The notes: generated from the letters alone by a model not told the origin. Numbered from the stretch's first letter, positions 1-12,234 are shown. The stretch is 64,000 nucleotides of DNA from Panopea generosa (GCA_029582155.1 CM055896.1:27390184-27454183); one strand, 5' to 3'. Numbers and translations: made by a program.

Positions 1-3000
1 CTATTGTAACGTATAGAAAATGTATAGAAGCAATAAAAACTGTCATTAGTATATATGGTGCGAAGGGTACGATCTGTGTTATGGGGGATTATAATACGGA
101 GCTCCCTTCAAGAAACCAATATACTTTTAAACCTGATAGCCGTGGGAAAATTATGGCAGACTACAATTATTGCTCAACTACAATATGATAGCTGTAAATG
201 CTTTTGATATTTGTACGGGAGCTGAGATTAGTAACATGCCATACAATAGTGACCGTGAAACTCACATAGATTATAATTTGATACAATCAAAAGATATTGA
301 AAATATAACATCATGCTTTATTTTAGATGATAATTGCTTAAACTTATCAACTCATCGTCCAGTAGTTTGTAAACTGCAATGCTATATTTCAAATATATTT
401 CAGTCATGCAATAAGTATCATAATATAAATTGGCATAATGTTAAACAAGAAAATATAGATAATTATTGTAACTTTTCAAACACAGACGAAAGTTTACAGT
501 CTGCACTTTCATCTGAAATAATATCGACGGAAGCAATTGATTCGTTGTTTACTACTATTGTTCATTTTATTAATTATGCGACAAATCAATACATTCCAAA
601 GGCAGTATTTAATCCATATATTAAGCCTTACTGGAATAGTGAACTGTCAACTATTCATAATGATATGAATGTTAAAAGAGTACATTGGCTAAATGAAAAT
701 CGCTCCCGCAATAAGCACACTCTAAGTTATATTAATTAGAAAATTATAAAAAACAAATTTCGTAAAATGCATCGTATGACCGTTCAATCTTATATTTCAA
801 GCTTAGAACAAGAAATCGACAATGCTGCTGAAATAGACAGTAACGAGTTTTGGAAAGTAATTAATGAACAAAAAACACAATATTGGTTAAACAATCTCTA
901 GTATCATGTAAAAGAAAAAATCCTGTGGAAACGACCTTGTATATTATGAAAACATTATATACGGTGGACCATTTCTTTTATCAGTTATCACTAAATTATT
1001 TAAAAGCATGTCATCATTTTCGCACGTGCCTACAGAAATAAAAAAAAGTATGATAATAACGCTCTATAAATGGGGCAATAAAGACAAAGTCGATCCCAAT
1101 AGCTATAGGGCAATATCACTATGTTCAACTGTATTAAAACTATACGAAAAAGTTTAACTAAATATCATAGAAAAGTCCGATAACCTTAAGTTACAAGGCG
1201 GCTTTCAAAAGAATGTTAACTTTATGACATCATTTCTTTTACGTGAAAGTATTTATTTTGCAAAAGAAAATAAATTCAAACTATACACATGTTTTCTTGA
1301 CGTCAAACAGACCTTTGATCACGTACCCTATAGCATTCTAATGTTGAAATTATATAGTACAGGAATAAATACGAACGTTTTTTAAATATAAATTTAAACA
1401 TGTTCGAAAATGCTTTTAGTTGCGTTAAATCACAGGGCCAAACGTCTGACTGGTTCCCGATACTACAAGGAACCAGACAAGGTCAAGTTCTCAGTCCATA
1501 CTTATATTTAGTATTTATTAACGATTTAATGAATGTATTAGATGCATCAAACTTCTGTCTTAAAATAAATGGCGATAGCTATGGATGTCCAACATCTGCT
1601 GACGATATGATCCTTAGCTCACTAACAAAAAAGGTTTAGATGAACTCATGATGTCACGAAAATTCATCTCGGGAAAGATATTCATAGAATGCATATAACT
1701 GTAACGTTGTTGTATTCAACAAAAGCAATTCTAACTTTCAAAACATTTCTAGGTCATGGCAAATAGGCCCAGAAATCGTTAAGGAATCTTATAAATATGT
1801 ACATCTTGGTGTAACTTGTAGCAAAGATATGTGCTTAAACGTTAATATTAAAGAGGTATGTACAAAATTACGCAAAACATATTTTGGATTAGTCGACTGA
1901 GGCGTTCATAAAAAATGGTTTGCATCCTTTTACTGCATAACATTTATATGAAACTGTTGTTCTCTCCAGAACTCTGTACGGATGCGAACTATGGAACTCA
2001 GTAACAGACACCCAAATCTGATCTCTTGAAAGAGTTCACGTACAGTGTGTAAAATATATGCAATCACTACCAAAACTGACAAGAACAGATGTCGCGTTAA
2101 CAAGTATTAGACTTGTGCCAATAGAATATGAAATAGACAAGCGTAAGCTATTACTATTTGGTCAATTATGCAGTATTAGTGGTCACTTTAGGACGAAAAC
2201 AATATGGCATTGTACAATACATGTCTAATCCTAGTAAAACATTAGTTTATATCCCAGATATTTACCGTATTTTAGGAAAATATAATCTGATCGAAGTTTT
2301 GAACGAATATCTTTAAAGTGCATCTTTTCCTGGTTTAAGACAATGGAAAAAACGATTAAAACAAGCTATACATAAAAACGCAGAATTTAATTTAAAAAAT
2401 AGGCTTATTTTAGACGACAGTCTTAGTGCCTTTCTATTCATAAATAGCGAAATTGTCCCAAGCAGTATATGGCGCTTTTGTCAATTGCATCGTGACTATT
2501 TACCGTACTGCAGAACGGTAATGGTTATAGTGAGTAAATTATTTACACATAAATACATATCTATTTGTCCGAAATGTAAAATAACTACAGAATCGTCAGC
2601 TGAACATTTAATTCTGTTTTGCCCAACAAATAACACTATGCGCCATAATCTATGGTGTAATCTCCACAAATGGTGTGAAGTGAAAACATCCTTATAACCA
2701 AATTGTTGAAATGATATCAGGATATGCTTCATTTAAAATAACAGATAGACATAGAATTGCTCTTTCAAAGATCGCATTTAGATATTTGTATTATATGACA
2801 ATAATCCTACGTACATATATTTAGAAAGGTCGTTACATTTTAATAATTCTGAATGTTAAATATATGTTGTTTCTTAAACAAAATTAATATTGTCAACAAC
2901 ACAAAACTGTTAGCAAAGTATTGTGTTTTTCACATCAATTGTATTTATTTATTCATGCTTTATATTCATATTTTTCCTATATGGTCAATATATAATGGCT

Positions 3001-3630
3001 ACATTTAAGTAATATAGCATAATGTGTCATATGTATATTTGACATTAATTGTTCTAATTAATTAATGAATGTATTTATCTAGGAGCTACTCATATTATGT
3101 AACATTGTTTTTTCGTTTCGACAAGGCACATATTCTTAATGCTTCAGACTGAATACATTTATTTAATATACCACAATACATCATATGTGTATTTGACATT
3201 AAATATTCTAATTAATTAATGAATGTGTTTCTGAAGGAGCTACTCATAGCATTTGGCCTTGTATTTCGTTTAGACAAGGTACATACTCTTGATGCTTCAG
3301 ACTGAATACATTTATATTGCTTCACAAACAGCATGTCACGCATATTTTGTTATCTTGCATTTCGTTTCGACAAGATACATAATTCTCTTCGAATTTCTTC
3401 TTTCTTTGAAATTACAAGCGAAGGCGGACTAACTGTTACAATATCTGTAATAATACTGTATTAAATTTACATTTACATGTACGCCATATGTGTATAACTT
3501 CTGTTTTTGTTTCCATTTGTAATTATGTAAATATGTCTTTATATGTGCATGTACATTATTTAACCTTGTCTGTATGCTTTTACTCTCCTGTATACATTTA
3601 TGGAGGAATAAAATAATTAATCAATCAATT
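1..3630 (+). mobile_element. Decayed LINE (non-LTR retrotransposon), EN-RT ORF2 and 3' UTR
   Basis: This is an ORF2 remnant of a retrotransposon that would encode an APE-type endonuclease and reverse transcriptase. At about 82-187 the endonuclease reads ...VMGDYNTELPSR, with the GDYN catalytic motif. After a frameshift, 170-739 carries THIDYNLIQ and LSTHRPVV, equivalents of the family's [S/R]xDYxxI and SDHxPV motifs. RT pieces follow: a KDKVDPNSYRAISL-like block near 1075-1120 and GTRQGQVLSPYLYLVFINDL near 1470-1530, then TSADDMIL near 1590-1610, the FADD-box equivalent. A connection domain (YGCELWNSVTD) lies near 1977-2010. At 2485-2697 there is a C-terminal Cys/His knuckle, ICPKCKITT...HLILFC. 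Several stops and frameshifts make it dead. The 3' part (2870-3630) is AT-rich UTR ending in an AATAAA-like signal and short ATCA repeats. The element enters from the left edge. Clade not resolved (CR1/Jockey-like). Confidence 0.85.
3040..3300 (+). repeat. Tandem duplication of about 130 bp in the LINE 3' UTR
   Basis: Two diverged copies start with TTGACATTAAtTgTTCTAAT-type sequence and run to the shared block GCTTCAGACTGAATACATTT. The first is at about 3041-3160 and the second at about 3197-3311. Each contains TTAATTAATGAATGT, GGAGCTACTCATA and a pyrimidine-rich TTTCGTTT(C/A)GACAAGG block. A third partial copy of the TTTCGTTTCGACAAG block lies near 3360-3375. Confidence 0.6.
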
Positions 3631-3639
3631 AGTTTTTGT

Positions 3640-5785
3640 TAAATCAAATTTAATTGAAACAGGGTTCATAGAACGCGTGTTTGATAAAATGGTTGATTGC
3701 GTATTTATACGCATAAACTGTAACGCAATGAAGTTTCAAACACATATAATCACGTGTTTTACTTATGTATATCCAGAAGGTTCCTCTATATATAATGTAA
3801 ATGTAGAGTTGAATAGTGTAAATTGTTTTGAAGAAAAACTATTAGAAGTTATTAGTGTATTTCCAGATGATGAATTAATTCTTGCTGATGACTTCAATTC
3901 AAGATGTGGGTCACTTCAAGACACTATAGAAGATGATGATGTTGATTTCATCTTTCTAGACAAAATGTTTTATATGAAAATGATAGTTTTTATTTTAAAA
4001 GAAACTCTTAAGATAGTATATGTAATACATTTGGCTATTCACTTATTGAACTAAGTAAATCATATGGAATTCATATTCTGAACGTTCGATTGCACAATGA
4101 TACAGATGGTAATTATACTTGCACGGCAAATGATGGCTTTAGCTTAGTTGACTATGTAAATGCATCCTCAGATTTATTTCCACATGTCTCATGCTTCGAG
4201 ATCGGTGACAGAACAGACTACGATCATTTCCCATTGCATTTTTTCTTTATCTTTTACTGAATTATATGCTAACAGTACGGGAGATTAATTTACCAATACC
4301 TTACCAAGTTTTGATAGGTTTAAATGGGATAATGCAAAACAGGACGAATTTGTTAACAGGCTTTGTTCTTCTTTTGTTGAATTAAAAGATACAATTTTAG
4401 AAACCATACCCCATAACGTAGAACAAGATGCCCATCACATTGTTTCATTATATCAGAATGCTGCTGATTCCATGAAAATCAAATCAAATAATTGCTTAAC
4501 ATATAAAGGATTAATTCAGCCATGTTGGTGGGACAATGAGTGCGAACAGTTAAAATTTAATAAAACCAGAGCTTTAAGGAATTTTAGGTTAAATGGTAAT
4601 ACTCCAAATTTAGAATAGACAAAGCTATTAGAAACAAATTCAAACAAACTTGCAAACAGAAACAACTTGAGCTGCAGAACAAAAATAAACAAGAACTTAT
4701 AATTATATCACGGAAAAACACATCTTTATTTTGGAAAACTGTCAAAAGAATCAGATTTAAACATACACATTCCGATAGTAACATTTCATCATCAGCGTCT
4801 CGTGGTATATTCACTTTAAAAAATTGTTATCTGCGAATCACGCCATTATTATAGACATGCAACAAAATCTGTTACCTGAACATGATACAATAGATGATAT
4901 ATTTAACGATCCCTTTTCTGCTGCCGAACTTGAGAAAAGTGTTAGCAGCTTGAAATTTGGAAACAGTACAGGTCCTAGTGGCTTATTATCGCTGATGATG
5001 AAATATACATTCATAGATATAGCATCCATTTTTCTTCAATTATATAATACAATTTTGGAAACTAGTTGTTTTCCATCTGTCTGGGGGTAAAGCATTTTAT
5101 GTCCTTTGTCATAAATCCGGATCTTTAAACGAGCCGAACATTTACCGTGGAATTTCACTTATTGGTACATTAAACAAGATATTAACAGGAATGATGTTCA
5201 ATAGGCTAACATACTAGGCTGAAATGTATGACAAAATAGATGAAGCGTAGTCGGGATTCAATAATGACTACTCTACAATAGACAACTTAATTACACTACA
5301 TGCAATTATTCAAAAATATTTAAGCAAAAAAGCCTATTTGCAGATTTTTTCAAAGCTTTTGACACGATAGACCATATTGAACTTTTAAGTAGTCTAATTA
5401 GGAAAGGAGAAGGAAGAAAATATCTGAAACTACTTTCAGCAATGTATAACTGTCTTTATTCATGCGTACGTACAAATAGAAGAAACTATACACAATTTTT
5501 CAAACGTAGTATTGGTTGTCGACAATATGTAAATTAAGTACTATAATGTTTAATATATATATATAAATGATTTAATTGATGAATTAAAACAATGCTGTAC
5601 TAATGGAATTCATGTAACTGATGAAGTTGGTGATATATTTGCTCTTCTGTATGCAGACGATTTAATCTAAAGAAAACAAAGATTCTTGTTTTTAGAAATG
5701 GAGACTACCTCAGAGGTAATGAAACATGGACATTCAATGGGAATAAGATTGAAACTGTTTCTTGCTATAAATATAAACACGGTCA
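3640..5785 (+). mobile_element. Second decayed LINE copy, EN-RT ORF2 fragment
   Basis: This is a second plus-strand LINE of the same general type, directly after the tail of the first. At 3677-4054 the endonuclease shows ILADDFNSRCGS, a GDFN-type box with GD changed to AD. In another frame, 4040-4260 continues with TFGYSLIELSKSYGIHILN and DRTDYDHFPL (the SDHxP region). The EN-RT linker runs at 4290-4620. RT starts at 4824-5090 with FGNSTGPSGL, the K-x-N-K-S-P-G-x-D box in degenerate form. It continues with NIYRGISLIGTLNKI (about 5137-5180), FKAFDTIDHIELL (about 5348-5390) and LLYADDLI (about 5644-5668, an intact YADD). After a small deletion, TKILVFRNGDYLRG and WTFNGNKIETVSCYKY end at 5785. 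At least eight stops or frameshifts are visible. The C-terminal domain is missing and the element runs straight into a minisatellite. Confidence 0.8.
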
Positions 5786-5795
5786 ATGATGTTTT

Positions 5796-5871
5796 GGCAA
5801 ATGGAGATGATGTGAATGGCACAGTGAATGGTGATCTGATGAATGGAGATAAGGTGGATGACACAGTGAAT
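5796..5871 (+). repeat. VNGD-coding minisatellite, part 1 (left of hAT insertion)
   Basis: This is the first part of a degenerate minisatellite whose unit alternates 36 and 42 bp (78-bp double unit, consensus translation VTVNGDLMNGDE + VNDTVNGDLVNGDE). It is cut by the insertion at 5872-6387 and resumes at 6388. Confidence 0.8.
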
Positions 5872-6387
5872 TAGAGATGTAACGATTCATCGCTACCTCT
5901 CATAAAACAACACTCAGTACTTTGTTCTACCTATGAAGCAGACTCGAGAGCGGTTCATATAAGCGCTGAGCTTTCATCACAGTCGAGTTAATATAAATTA
6001 GCATAAAATAAACACATGACGAATATTACGGGCAGACATCTCATTCCCATCAGTTACTATCCAACTATGTTTATTTCATCGCTCTCGCAGTTATACAGAG
6101 TAATAAGTTCTGTTGTTCTCAAGTTCTGTTGTTCTCTGTTGATAACGATACTTTTAGGTTATATACAAGCATAATTATTACATAGACCTTATTAAACTAT
6201 TATGGTGGTTGCAGTTTGATACAGTTTGAAAATCTGTACCGTGATGCGTACTGCATCGCGACTTAAATATTGCAATACGCATCGCTTTTTGTTTTCACAG
6301 GCAATATATACCGTGATATGTACCGTTCTGAAAATGAAATATCGTGATACACATCGCTGATGAAAAAATGCCAATGCATAGCCCTAT
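5872..6387. mobile_element. Non-autonomous hAT-like DNA transposon inside the minisatellite
   Basis: A 516-bp block interrupts the minisatellite. It is flanked by identical 8-bp sequences CAGTGAAT (5864-5871 and 6388-6395), the length expected of a hAT target duplication. The left end reads TAGAGATGTAACGATTCATC. The right end, on the complementary strand, begins TAGGGCTATG. Subterminal ACCGTGAT(a/g)yGTAC and ATCGTGATACACATCG blocks (about 6235-6358) resemble the repeated CGTGATACGTATCG-type motifs of hAT subterminal regions, as I recall them. No transposase ORF is present. Caution: CAGTGAAT recurs in the host array, so the duplication could partly be coincidental. Confidence 0.65.
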
Positions 6388-7128
6388 CAGTGAATGATGA
6401 TCTGATGATTAGAAATGAGGTGGATGACACAGTGATTGGTGATTTAGTGAATGGAGATGAAGTCACAGTGAATGGTGAATGGAGATGCGGTGAATATCAC
6501 AGTGAATGGTAATTTAGTGAATGGATATGAAGTCACAGTGAATGGTGATTTGATCAATGGAGATGCGATGAATGACACAGGGAATGGTGATTTAGTGAAA
6601 GCGGAAAATGTCACAGTGAATGATGACTTGATTAATGGGGATGATGTGAATGACAAAGTGAATGGTGATTCAGTGAATGGAGATGAGGTCACAGTGAATG
6701 GTGATTTGATGAATGGAGATGAGGTGAATGAAACAGTGAATGGTGATTTGATGAATGGAGATGAAGTCACAGTGAATGATGATTTGATGAATGGAGATGA
6801 GGTGGATGGCACAGTGAATGATGATCTGACGAATGGAGATGATGTGAATGACACAGTGAATGGTGATTTAGTGGATGGAGATGAAGTCACAGTGAATGAT
6901 GATTTGATGAATGGAGATGATGCGAATGACACAGTGAATGGTGATTTAGTCAATATAGATGAAGTCATCGTGAAAGGTGATTTGATGAATGGAGATGAGG
7001 TGAATGATACAGTGAATGGTGATTTAGTGAATGTAGATAAAGTCACAGTGAATGGCGATTTGATGAATTGCGATGAAGTGACAGTGAATAATGATTTGAT
7101 GAATGGAGATGATGTGAATGACACAGTG
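6388..7128 (+). repeat. VNGD-coding minisatellite, part 2
   Basis: About nine 78-bp double units (36 + 42 bp) with one extra 42-bp and one extra 36-bp subunit. Because both subunits are multiples of three, the frame is kept and the array encodes an acidic Asn/Gly/Asp repeat (NGDLMNGDE-type). The opposite strand is also open (SPFTVSFTSSPFIK-type) for the same reason. The plus frame stays open past the array to 7203 and enters transposase-like sequence (see 7129-8513). Confidence 0.85.
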
Positions 7129-8513
7129 AAGGAAAATGAAACTACAATCAGAACTTGCAAAACATTCTTTATTAATACCTTAGGTGTTCAGACCACGTTG
7201 TAGCAACTGCCAACAAAAAATAACTTTGGTGTAGTAGAAAATGAAAACAGAGGTAAAGCAACAGGATCAAGGTACAATTTAACACATTAAACTAAACTGA
7301 ATGCTGCCAGGGAACAAGAGAGTTTCCCAGTTGTTGATTCCCATTACTGTAGGAAAGATTCATTCAAGAAATGCCTCAGTTCAGATCTGAAATTGAAGCA
7401 AATGTACCGTCTTTTTAAGAATATATGCATTAAAAAAAACAAATCGTCGATATCTGAGTATATATACACAGGAGAATATTTGATAAAGAGTTCAATTTAA
7501 GTTTTCATTTTCCAAAGACAGATCAATGTAACCTTTGCAGTATATATAAAAACTCGTCAGCTGAGGAAAGGACATTGCTGAAAGAAGAATATGAAAGTCA
7601 CATTCAAAATAAAATTTTAGCCTTTAAGAGCAAGGACTCATACAAAGAAAGGGCCAAATCTGATCATGAACTAACAGTAGCTTGTTTTGATCTGGAACAG
7701 GTTTTAGCAACACCAAAGGCTTTTGAGTCATGTATTTATTACAAACGCCAATTGATCAACTACACTATTACAATATATGATCTGTCCACAACTGATGGAT
7801 TCTCATACTTGTGGAATTTGACCGCAGCTGGAAGGGGTGGATGTGGAGTTGAATCATATGTGTATGATTTATAAAAATAAAAAGCTACTGAAAAAAAAAG
7901 TATTTTATTCCGATAATTGTGTGCCTCAAAACAAAAGCAAATACATGTGTTATTTAAGTATGCTTTGGTATTGTGTCCATAAATTTGATATCATTTTGAT
8001 TAAGCATAAATATCTAGGAAAGGGTCATACCAGAAATGAAAATGACTTTATGCATGCTGCAATTGAACTTCACAATGGGCAAAAGTCATACAGGATGCCC
8101 GAAATTACATTCATAGATTGTAAAGGAAATGGGTACGACTGATTTTTGTGACTTTAAGAAAGTTTTGGACAAATTCGCTAACTTTGAAACTGACAATTGC
8201 AATGACAGAGTGTCTTGGAATGGATTTCGACCACTAAAAGTTCACAGAGCTATGACAAATGCATTTAGCTTCCAATACAATTATGGTGGACAGACCAAAT
8301 CTATAAACCTACTGCCAAGAAACTCAAGAAGGGCACAAATTACTGAATATGTGAACCCAAAATTATATGACCTGCAACTGTTGAAAAGTTAACACATACC
8401 AGTATCTTTAAAAAATGTACAGTGACTTGCTATCATTGTGTTTGAATGATATAATTCCAAAACCTCATGACATTTTTTATGCCTTGTTGCTACGCTGCAC
8501 AGCTGTAGACTAA
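7129..8513 (+). pseudogene. Decayed DDE-like transposase gene (DUF7869-like)
   Basis: The order of conserved blocks matches a multicopy invertebrate transposase-like family with an RNase H-type DDE core (I recall it as DUF7869; not verified). Blocks: RTCKTFFINTLGVQ at 7153-7197, in frame with the upstream NGD repeat; VDSHYCRKDSFKKCL at 7333-7377; FPKTDQCNLCSIY (a CxxC pair) near 7512-7550; FDLEQVLATPK near 7687-7719; YYKRQLINYTITIYDL and GRGGCGVESY in the same frame, to 7874. In the next frame FYSDNCVPQNKS (7903-7938) carries the second Asp, and LGKGHTRNENDFMHAAIE (about 8011-8067) the His/Glu block. A third frame, 8129-8392, holds FCDFKKVLDKF. The final 32 codons (8415-8513, MYSDLLSLCLNDIIPKP) lie in yet another frame. 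At least four frameshifts and several stops mean it is inactive. Terminal repeats were not found. Confidence 0.7.
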
Positions 8514-10079
8514 TGATAATTTTGTCATAAAAAACGGACTAAATTGAAATGCTTGTGTTAAAATCTTTCTTGAATAAAACGTTTATTATGATTTTCATTG
8601 TGTCAAACCTCCATGTTACTATCAAGTTCTTTTGTTGTCTGCCATTTTTGTATTGAAAATATAAAGGATGGAAAATAATCATTTTGACAAAATTTGCAGG
8701 TCATAATATGTTTTGGGGTAAACACAGAAAAGTTTTCATTTTTCGCTATTTCAAGATAATCAAAACAGACTTTTTAAAGGGTTTCAATTCATTTACCGCA
8801 AGTTGAGCACTACACACTGATTTGATATTTGTATTGGTTTAAGTCCACTTTCAAATAAACAAAATATTTATTAAAAAGGACTCATTACAAGTAACAGTTT
8901 TATTAACTGAAGCATAGATTATGAATAATGCAACTGTTAATTATTCAGTGCAGCGTTAAATCTTTCTGCTTCAAGATAAAATAAAATTTTGTGTTTGCCC
9001 AGTTCATAATCTATTAAAATGTAAGGTAGGCAGGCAAATATTTTCAGTTGAGATTCATATTGCTTTTTCTTTTATATTTTTTTCAGAACAAATTATTTAT
9101 TATTGTTTTATAAGAAACAATATCTTCTAAAACACACGCACGAAAAAAAAAAATCAGGGTATTTCCACAATCGGATAAAAATTATTTTCATGCCAAAGTG
9201 AAATACATGTTTAAAGTCGGGCCATTAAATTTGAGTCAGTTTGGAATGAGCAACAAAATGTATTGAGGATTACTACAGCTATTTACAAAATCTTAACTGA
9301 ATCAGATGCCACATTTACCCAACTTTTATATTTAAGTTATAAGAGGTTCCTGTTGCATAGTTCAGCATGTCATAGCATTTCAGCATATTTCAGGCATATT
9401 CTATGTATTCAACATTATAAAAATCTTTCAGAAATTACTCAGAAAATCATGATCCAGAAGATCTTACAGAATTTTTGTAGCTTTAGTAAAAAGTGAGTCT
9501 TAGTTGTTTTGTTCTAACTTGTATGCCCTGAATGTGAAATCCTCTTTTATATATTTCATAATTATAATGATTGCTGATTACAGGGGCAACGCTAGGCGTC
9601 TTTTGCAAGATATTACATAACTGCTGGAGGAATTATTGGGGCATGTTCTCCAACAAGAAAAATATTTGTAACATAGATGAACTCTGATGCAAGCTTTTTC
9701 AAGGTCATTTCTGTAGCATTGTTTGACATGTTTCTTTTCTTTTTTTCTCTGCTGGTAGTAGGCAACTACCACATGTATATATACCGATAAGCAGCTACAC
9801 AGTTGGAGCATACTATATTTTCTTCAATTTAAGAAATCACTGATGAAGTTCATTATGTTTATTGTTTCCTATTAAAAAAATGAGTTCAAGACAGTTTTTC
9901 CGGTCTTTTTTTGTATCACACAATAACATTTTATTATTAGCCTGTAAATGATATATGGTACTGATGAAAGTTAGGACAGAATGACAGATTTAATTTTCTG
10001 AAACCCCCATTTGTGTTTCCTGGATATACATCATGTCTGTGGCTTGTCTTATGAATATTTTGTTTAATACAATCATGAT
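8514..10079. other. AT-rich intergenic DNA
   Basis: I see no convincing gene here. Open frames are short, lack splice signals in useful places and have no recognisable motifs. The stretch lies downstream of the transposase-like pseudogene and of the minus-strand lipocalin-like gene. Confidence 0.5.
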
Positions 10080-10085
10080 GTCACG

Positions 10086-10276
10086 TATGGGGTGCCGTTT
10101 TGCTATCTAACCATAATTAGGGTTATCACTCATTTGAATAGAATATGTCAAATCCGAACGAGTGATATCACCTATTCAAATGAGTGATAACACCTATTTG
10201 AATGAGTGATAACACCTATTCGAATGAGACATCCGATATCACTTACTATGGTTAAATAGTAAAATCTCACCCCATA
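10086..10276. mobile_element. 191-bp MITE-like element with 30-bp TIRs and 6-bp TSD
   Basis: The ends are inverted copies over about 30 bp with roughly 25 matches. The left end reads TATGGGGTG...CTATCTAACCATA, and the complement of the right end TATGGGGTG...CTATTTAACCATA. Both ends are flanked by GTCACG (10080-10085 and 10277-10282), a likely 6-bp target duplication. The interior has three tandem copies of a 22-bp unit (GAGTGATAACACCTATTTGA plus AT) at about 10160-10228 and an inverted piece near 10131-10141. There is no coding capacity. Superfamily not assigned. Confidence 0.8.
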
Positions 10277-10629
10277 GTCACGTCAAACCAATGTAATTAT
10301 TACATAAGATCCTTCCTTTATAAATAAGTATTCTTTATGAGGATGTAAGATTCACTAAAGGTAACACAGAATACAGACAGAAGAATTTCAAAAGATTTGA
10401 CTCATTAAGTGCATGGGGAAATATTTGACCTAAATTGAGGGAAAATAGGGTTTTTGCCAGAGTTAAAGGTACTAAATAAAGTATATTTAATGATAATAAA
10501 CATGCCTTTTTATAGTTTATGCATTAAAGTTTTAAAATCAACAGCTTAAAATAACTCAGACTCAGCTTTAGAGATACCTAAACAATTAAGATAAAAATTA
10601 CAGTTGTATTCGCATAAATTTGTAATGAC

Positions 10630-11180
10630 GTGCAGATACAGTAGTTTCACGCTAAACAAGAAAAGGGAGCAAAACCCTTCTTTTTTTGTTTATTATTATA
10701 AAATCATTTAATGTTTTTTCTTGTTCAAAGAAGTAAGGGCATACTTGGTAATTTATATTTAAATTCAAAATGTGTATTTATATAAATTATTCAGATTTAT
10801 AAAAAAATAGGCTGTATCCATCTAGAAATCTGTTTTTATACACAATTTTGATGAAGAAAGAAGAAAGACCACATACCTTAACCAGATATTTCATTAAATG
10901 ATGAACCTATTGCCTGATTACTTTAAAACTGGCAAAAGTGTCACATACAATAGTTCCACGCTGAACACAATCATCAATTTCAGCGTGAAACTACTGTAAC
11001 TGACATTTTTCTTTATTTATTGGAATAGAAGTTTTTTCAAGATTATCCTTGCAATTGTAATACTAAATGATATTGAAATCTAACTTTACTTTTAATTTAG
11101 TAAACATTGTAACTTAGAAAATAGTTTTTCCTTCTCCTGAAAATATTTTTAAATGTCAGATACAATAATTTCAAGCCGAA
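10630..11180. repeat. Dispersed CAGTAGTTTCACGCT module with a hairpin
   Basis: A 25-27-bp module (TACAGTAGTTTCACGCTRAA) occurs four times: direct at 10630-10656, 10940-10965 and, degenerate, at 11155-11180, and inverted at 10979-11004. Copies 2 and 4 form 26-bp hairpin arms (about 22 matches) around a 13-nt loop. The remaining sequence of this stretch is AT-rich without genes. Confidence 0.6.
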
Positions 11181-11244
11181 CCTTCGGTATGTATCCGACG
11201 TTGTTGTAACATTAATTGGCAAATATAACATTTACTGTGAAGCT

Positions 11245-11342
11245 GGTGCAGTGTTGGTGATAGGTAAGTGTTGTGATAGGCGATGTGTTGTGATAGGTAA
11301 GGTGTTGTGATAAGTGAGGTATGTATTGTGATAGGTGAGGTG
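11245..11342 (+). repeat. Short minisatellite, about 18-bp unit
   Basis: About five imperfect copies of GTGTTGTGATAGGTRAGG. The open frames crossing it are not considered genes. Confidence 0.65.
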
Positions 11343-11922
11343 TCGCCCACTAATGACATAAGACACAGGTACAATCCTAGACTTGGAACAATAGACTCTC
11401 AAGAGCTACATCCAGTATTGGTATTTTTAGGTAACGGATTCGGGAGCGATTCAATAAATCTCTGCGCTTACTTCGCAATTAAGTCAAAATAACTTTCTAT
11501 GTCCATATCAATTAAATAATAAGTTTAAAATATGCAGGAAAACACTTAAGAGCTAAGTATATAAAAATTATGCTGAGCTGAAGAACGTATAAAATATATT
11601 GTGGTCATGTTTTATATTTATTGATATCGAAGAAGCGTCGTATTATCAACATGACATTTCACTGCAGAAGTGGCATCTGTTTCTCTATTGACTTAAACTG
11701 CAAGTTTCTGAAATATCAAAATAAGCATTAAACAGATTATTTCATCCAAAAACAAATTAATTACTTGCATGAAAAAAAAACGAGGTCCTTATAGAGTCTG
11801 TGTAAGAAAATCAATGTTGTGGTATATTATTGTCTAATACAACATTTTACTTGCGCATGCTCAAACAAATACCATAATGCGCATGCGTAAGGGCTGCTGT
11901 ATTGTATCCTTCAATAATGTTA

Positions 11923-11928
11923 TTTATT
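11923..11928 (-). terminator. Poly(A) signal of the lipocalin-like gene
   Basis: AATAAA on the minus strand (TTTATT on the plus strand), about 62 nt downstream of the stop codon at 11990-11992. Its position fits the 3' end of the lipocalin-like gene. Confidence 0.5.
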
Positions 11929-11989
11929 TCAAAATATTTAATTATATTGTGAAACACCGACCATTAATGTAAACTATCCCATTAATATA

Positions 11990-12234
11990 CTAACCTTTTT
12001 CTCCTAGCGTGTTGAACCACATCAGTTGTTCTGTTCCAAACTTCATCCCCGTTTTGTCCAAATCTTTCACTACCGCCTCCCATGGTATAGTTTTGGTCCT
12101 CTCCCTCGACTGGATCAGCAGACCAAGATTAATATTTTCTATGGGACAGACACGTTGACGAGTTTCCCAGCGTATGCAACGGAAGAACCAAACATATTTC
12201 TCGGGACACGACGTGAAAAACAGTTCCATAAATG
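11990..12234 (-). CDS. Lipocalin-like gene, exon 4 with stop
   Basis: 245 nt, acceptor ACATTCAG. It ends with NTLGEKG and TAG. A GT at the end (AAAAG|GTTAGT) could also act as a donor, so a further exon is possible, but a poly(A) signal lies just downstream. Confidence 0.75.

Noticed and set aside
6444..7160. 238-codon minus ORF (SPFTVSFTSSPFIK repeats) as a gene
   Set aside because: It is the complement of the NGD minisatellite. The strand is open only because units are multiples of three without stops.
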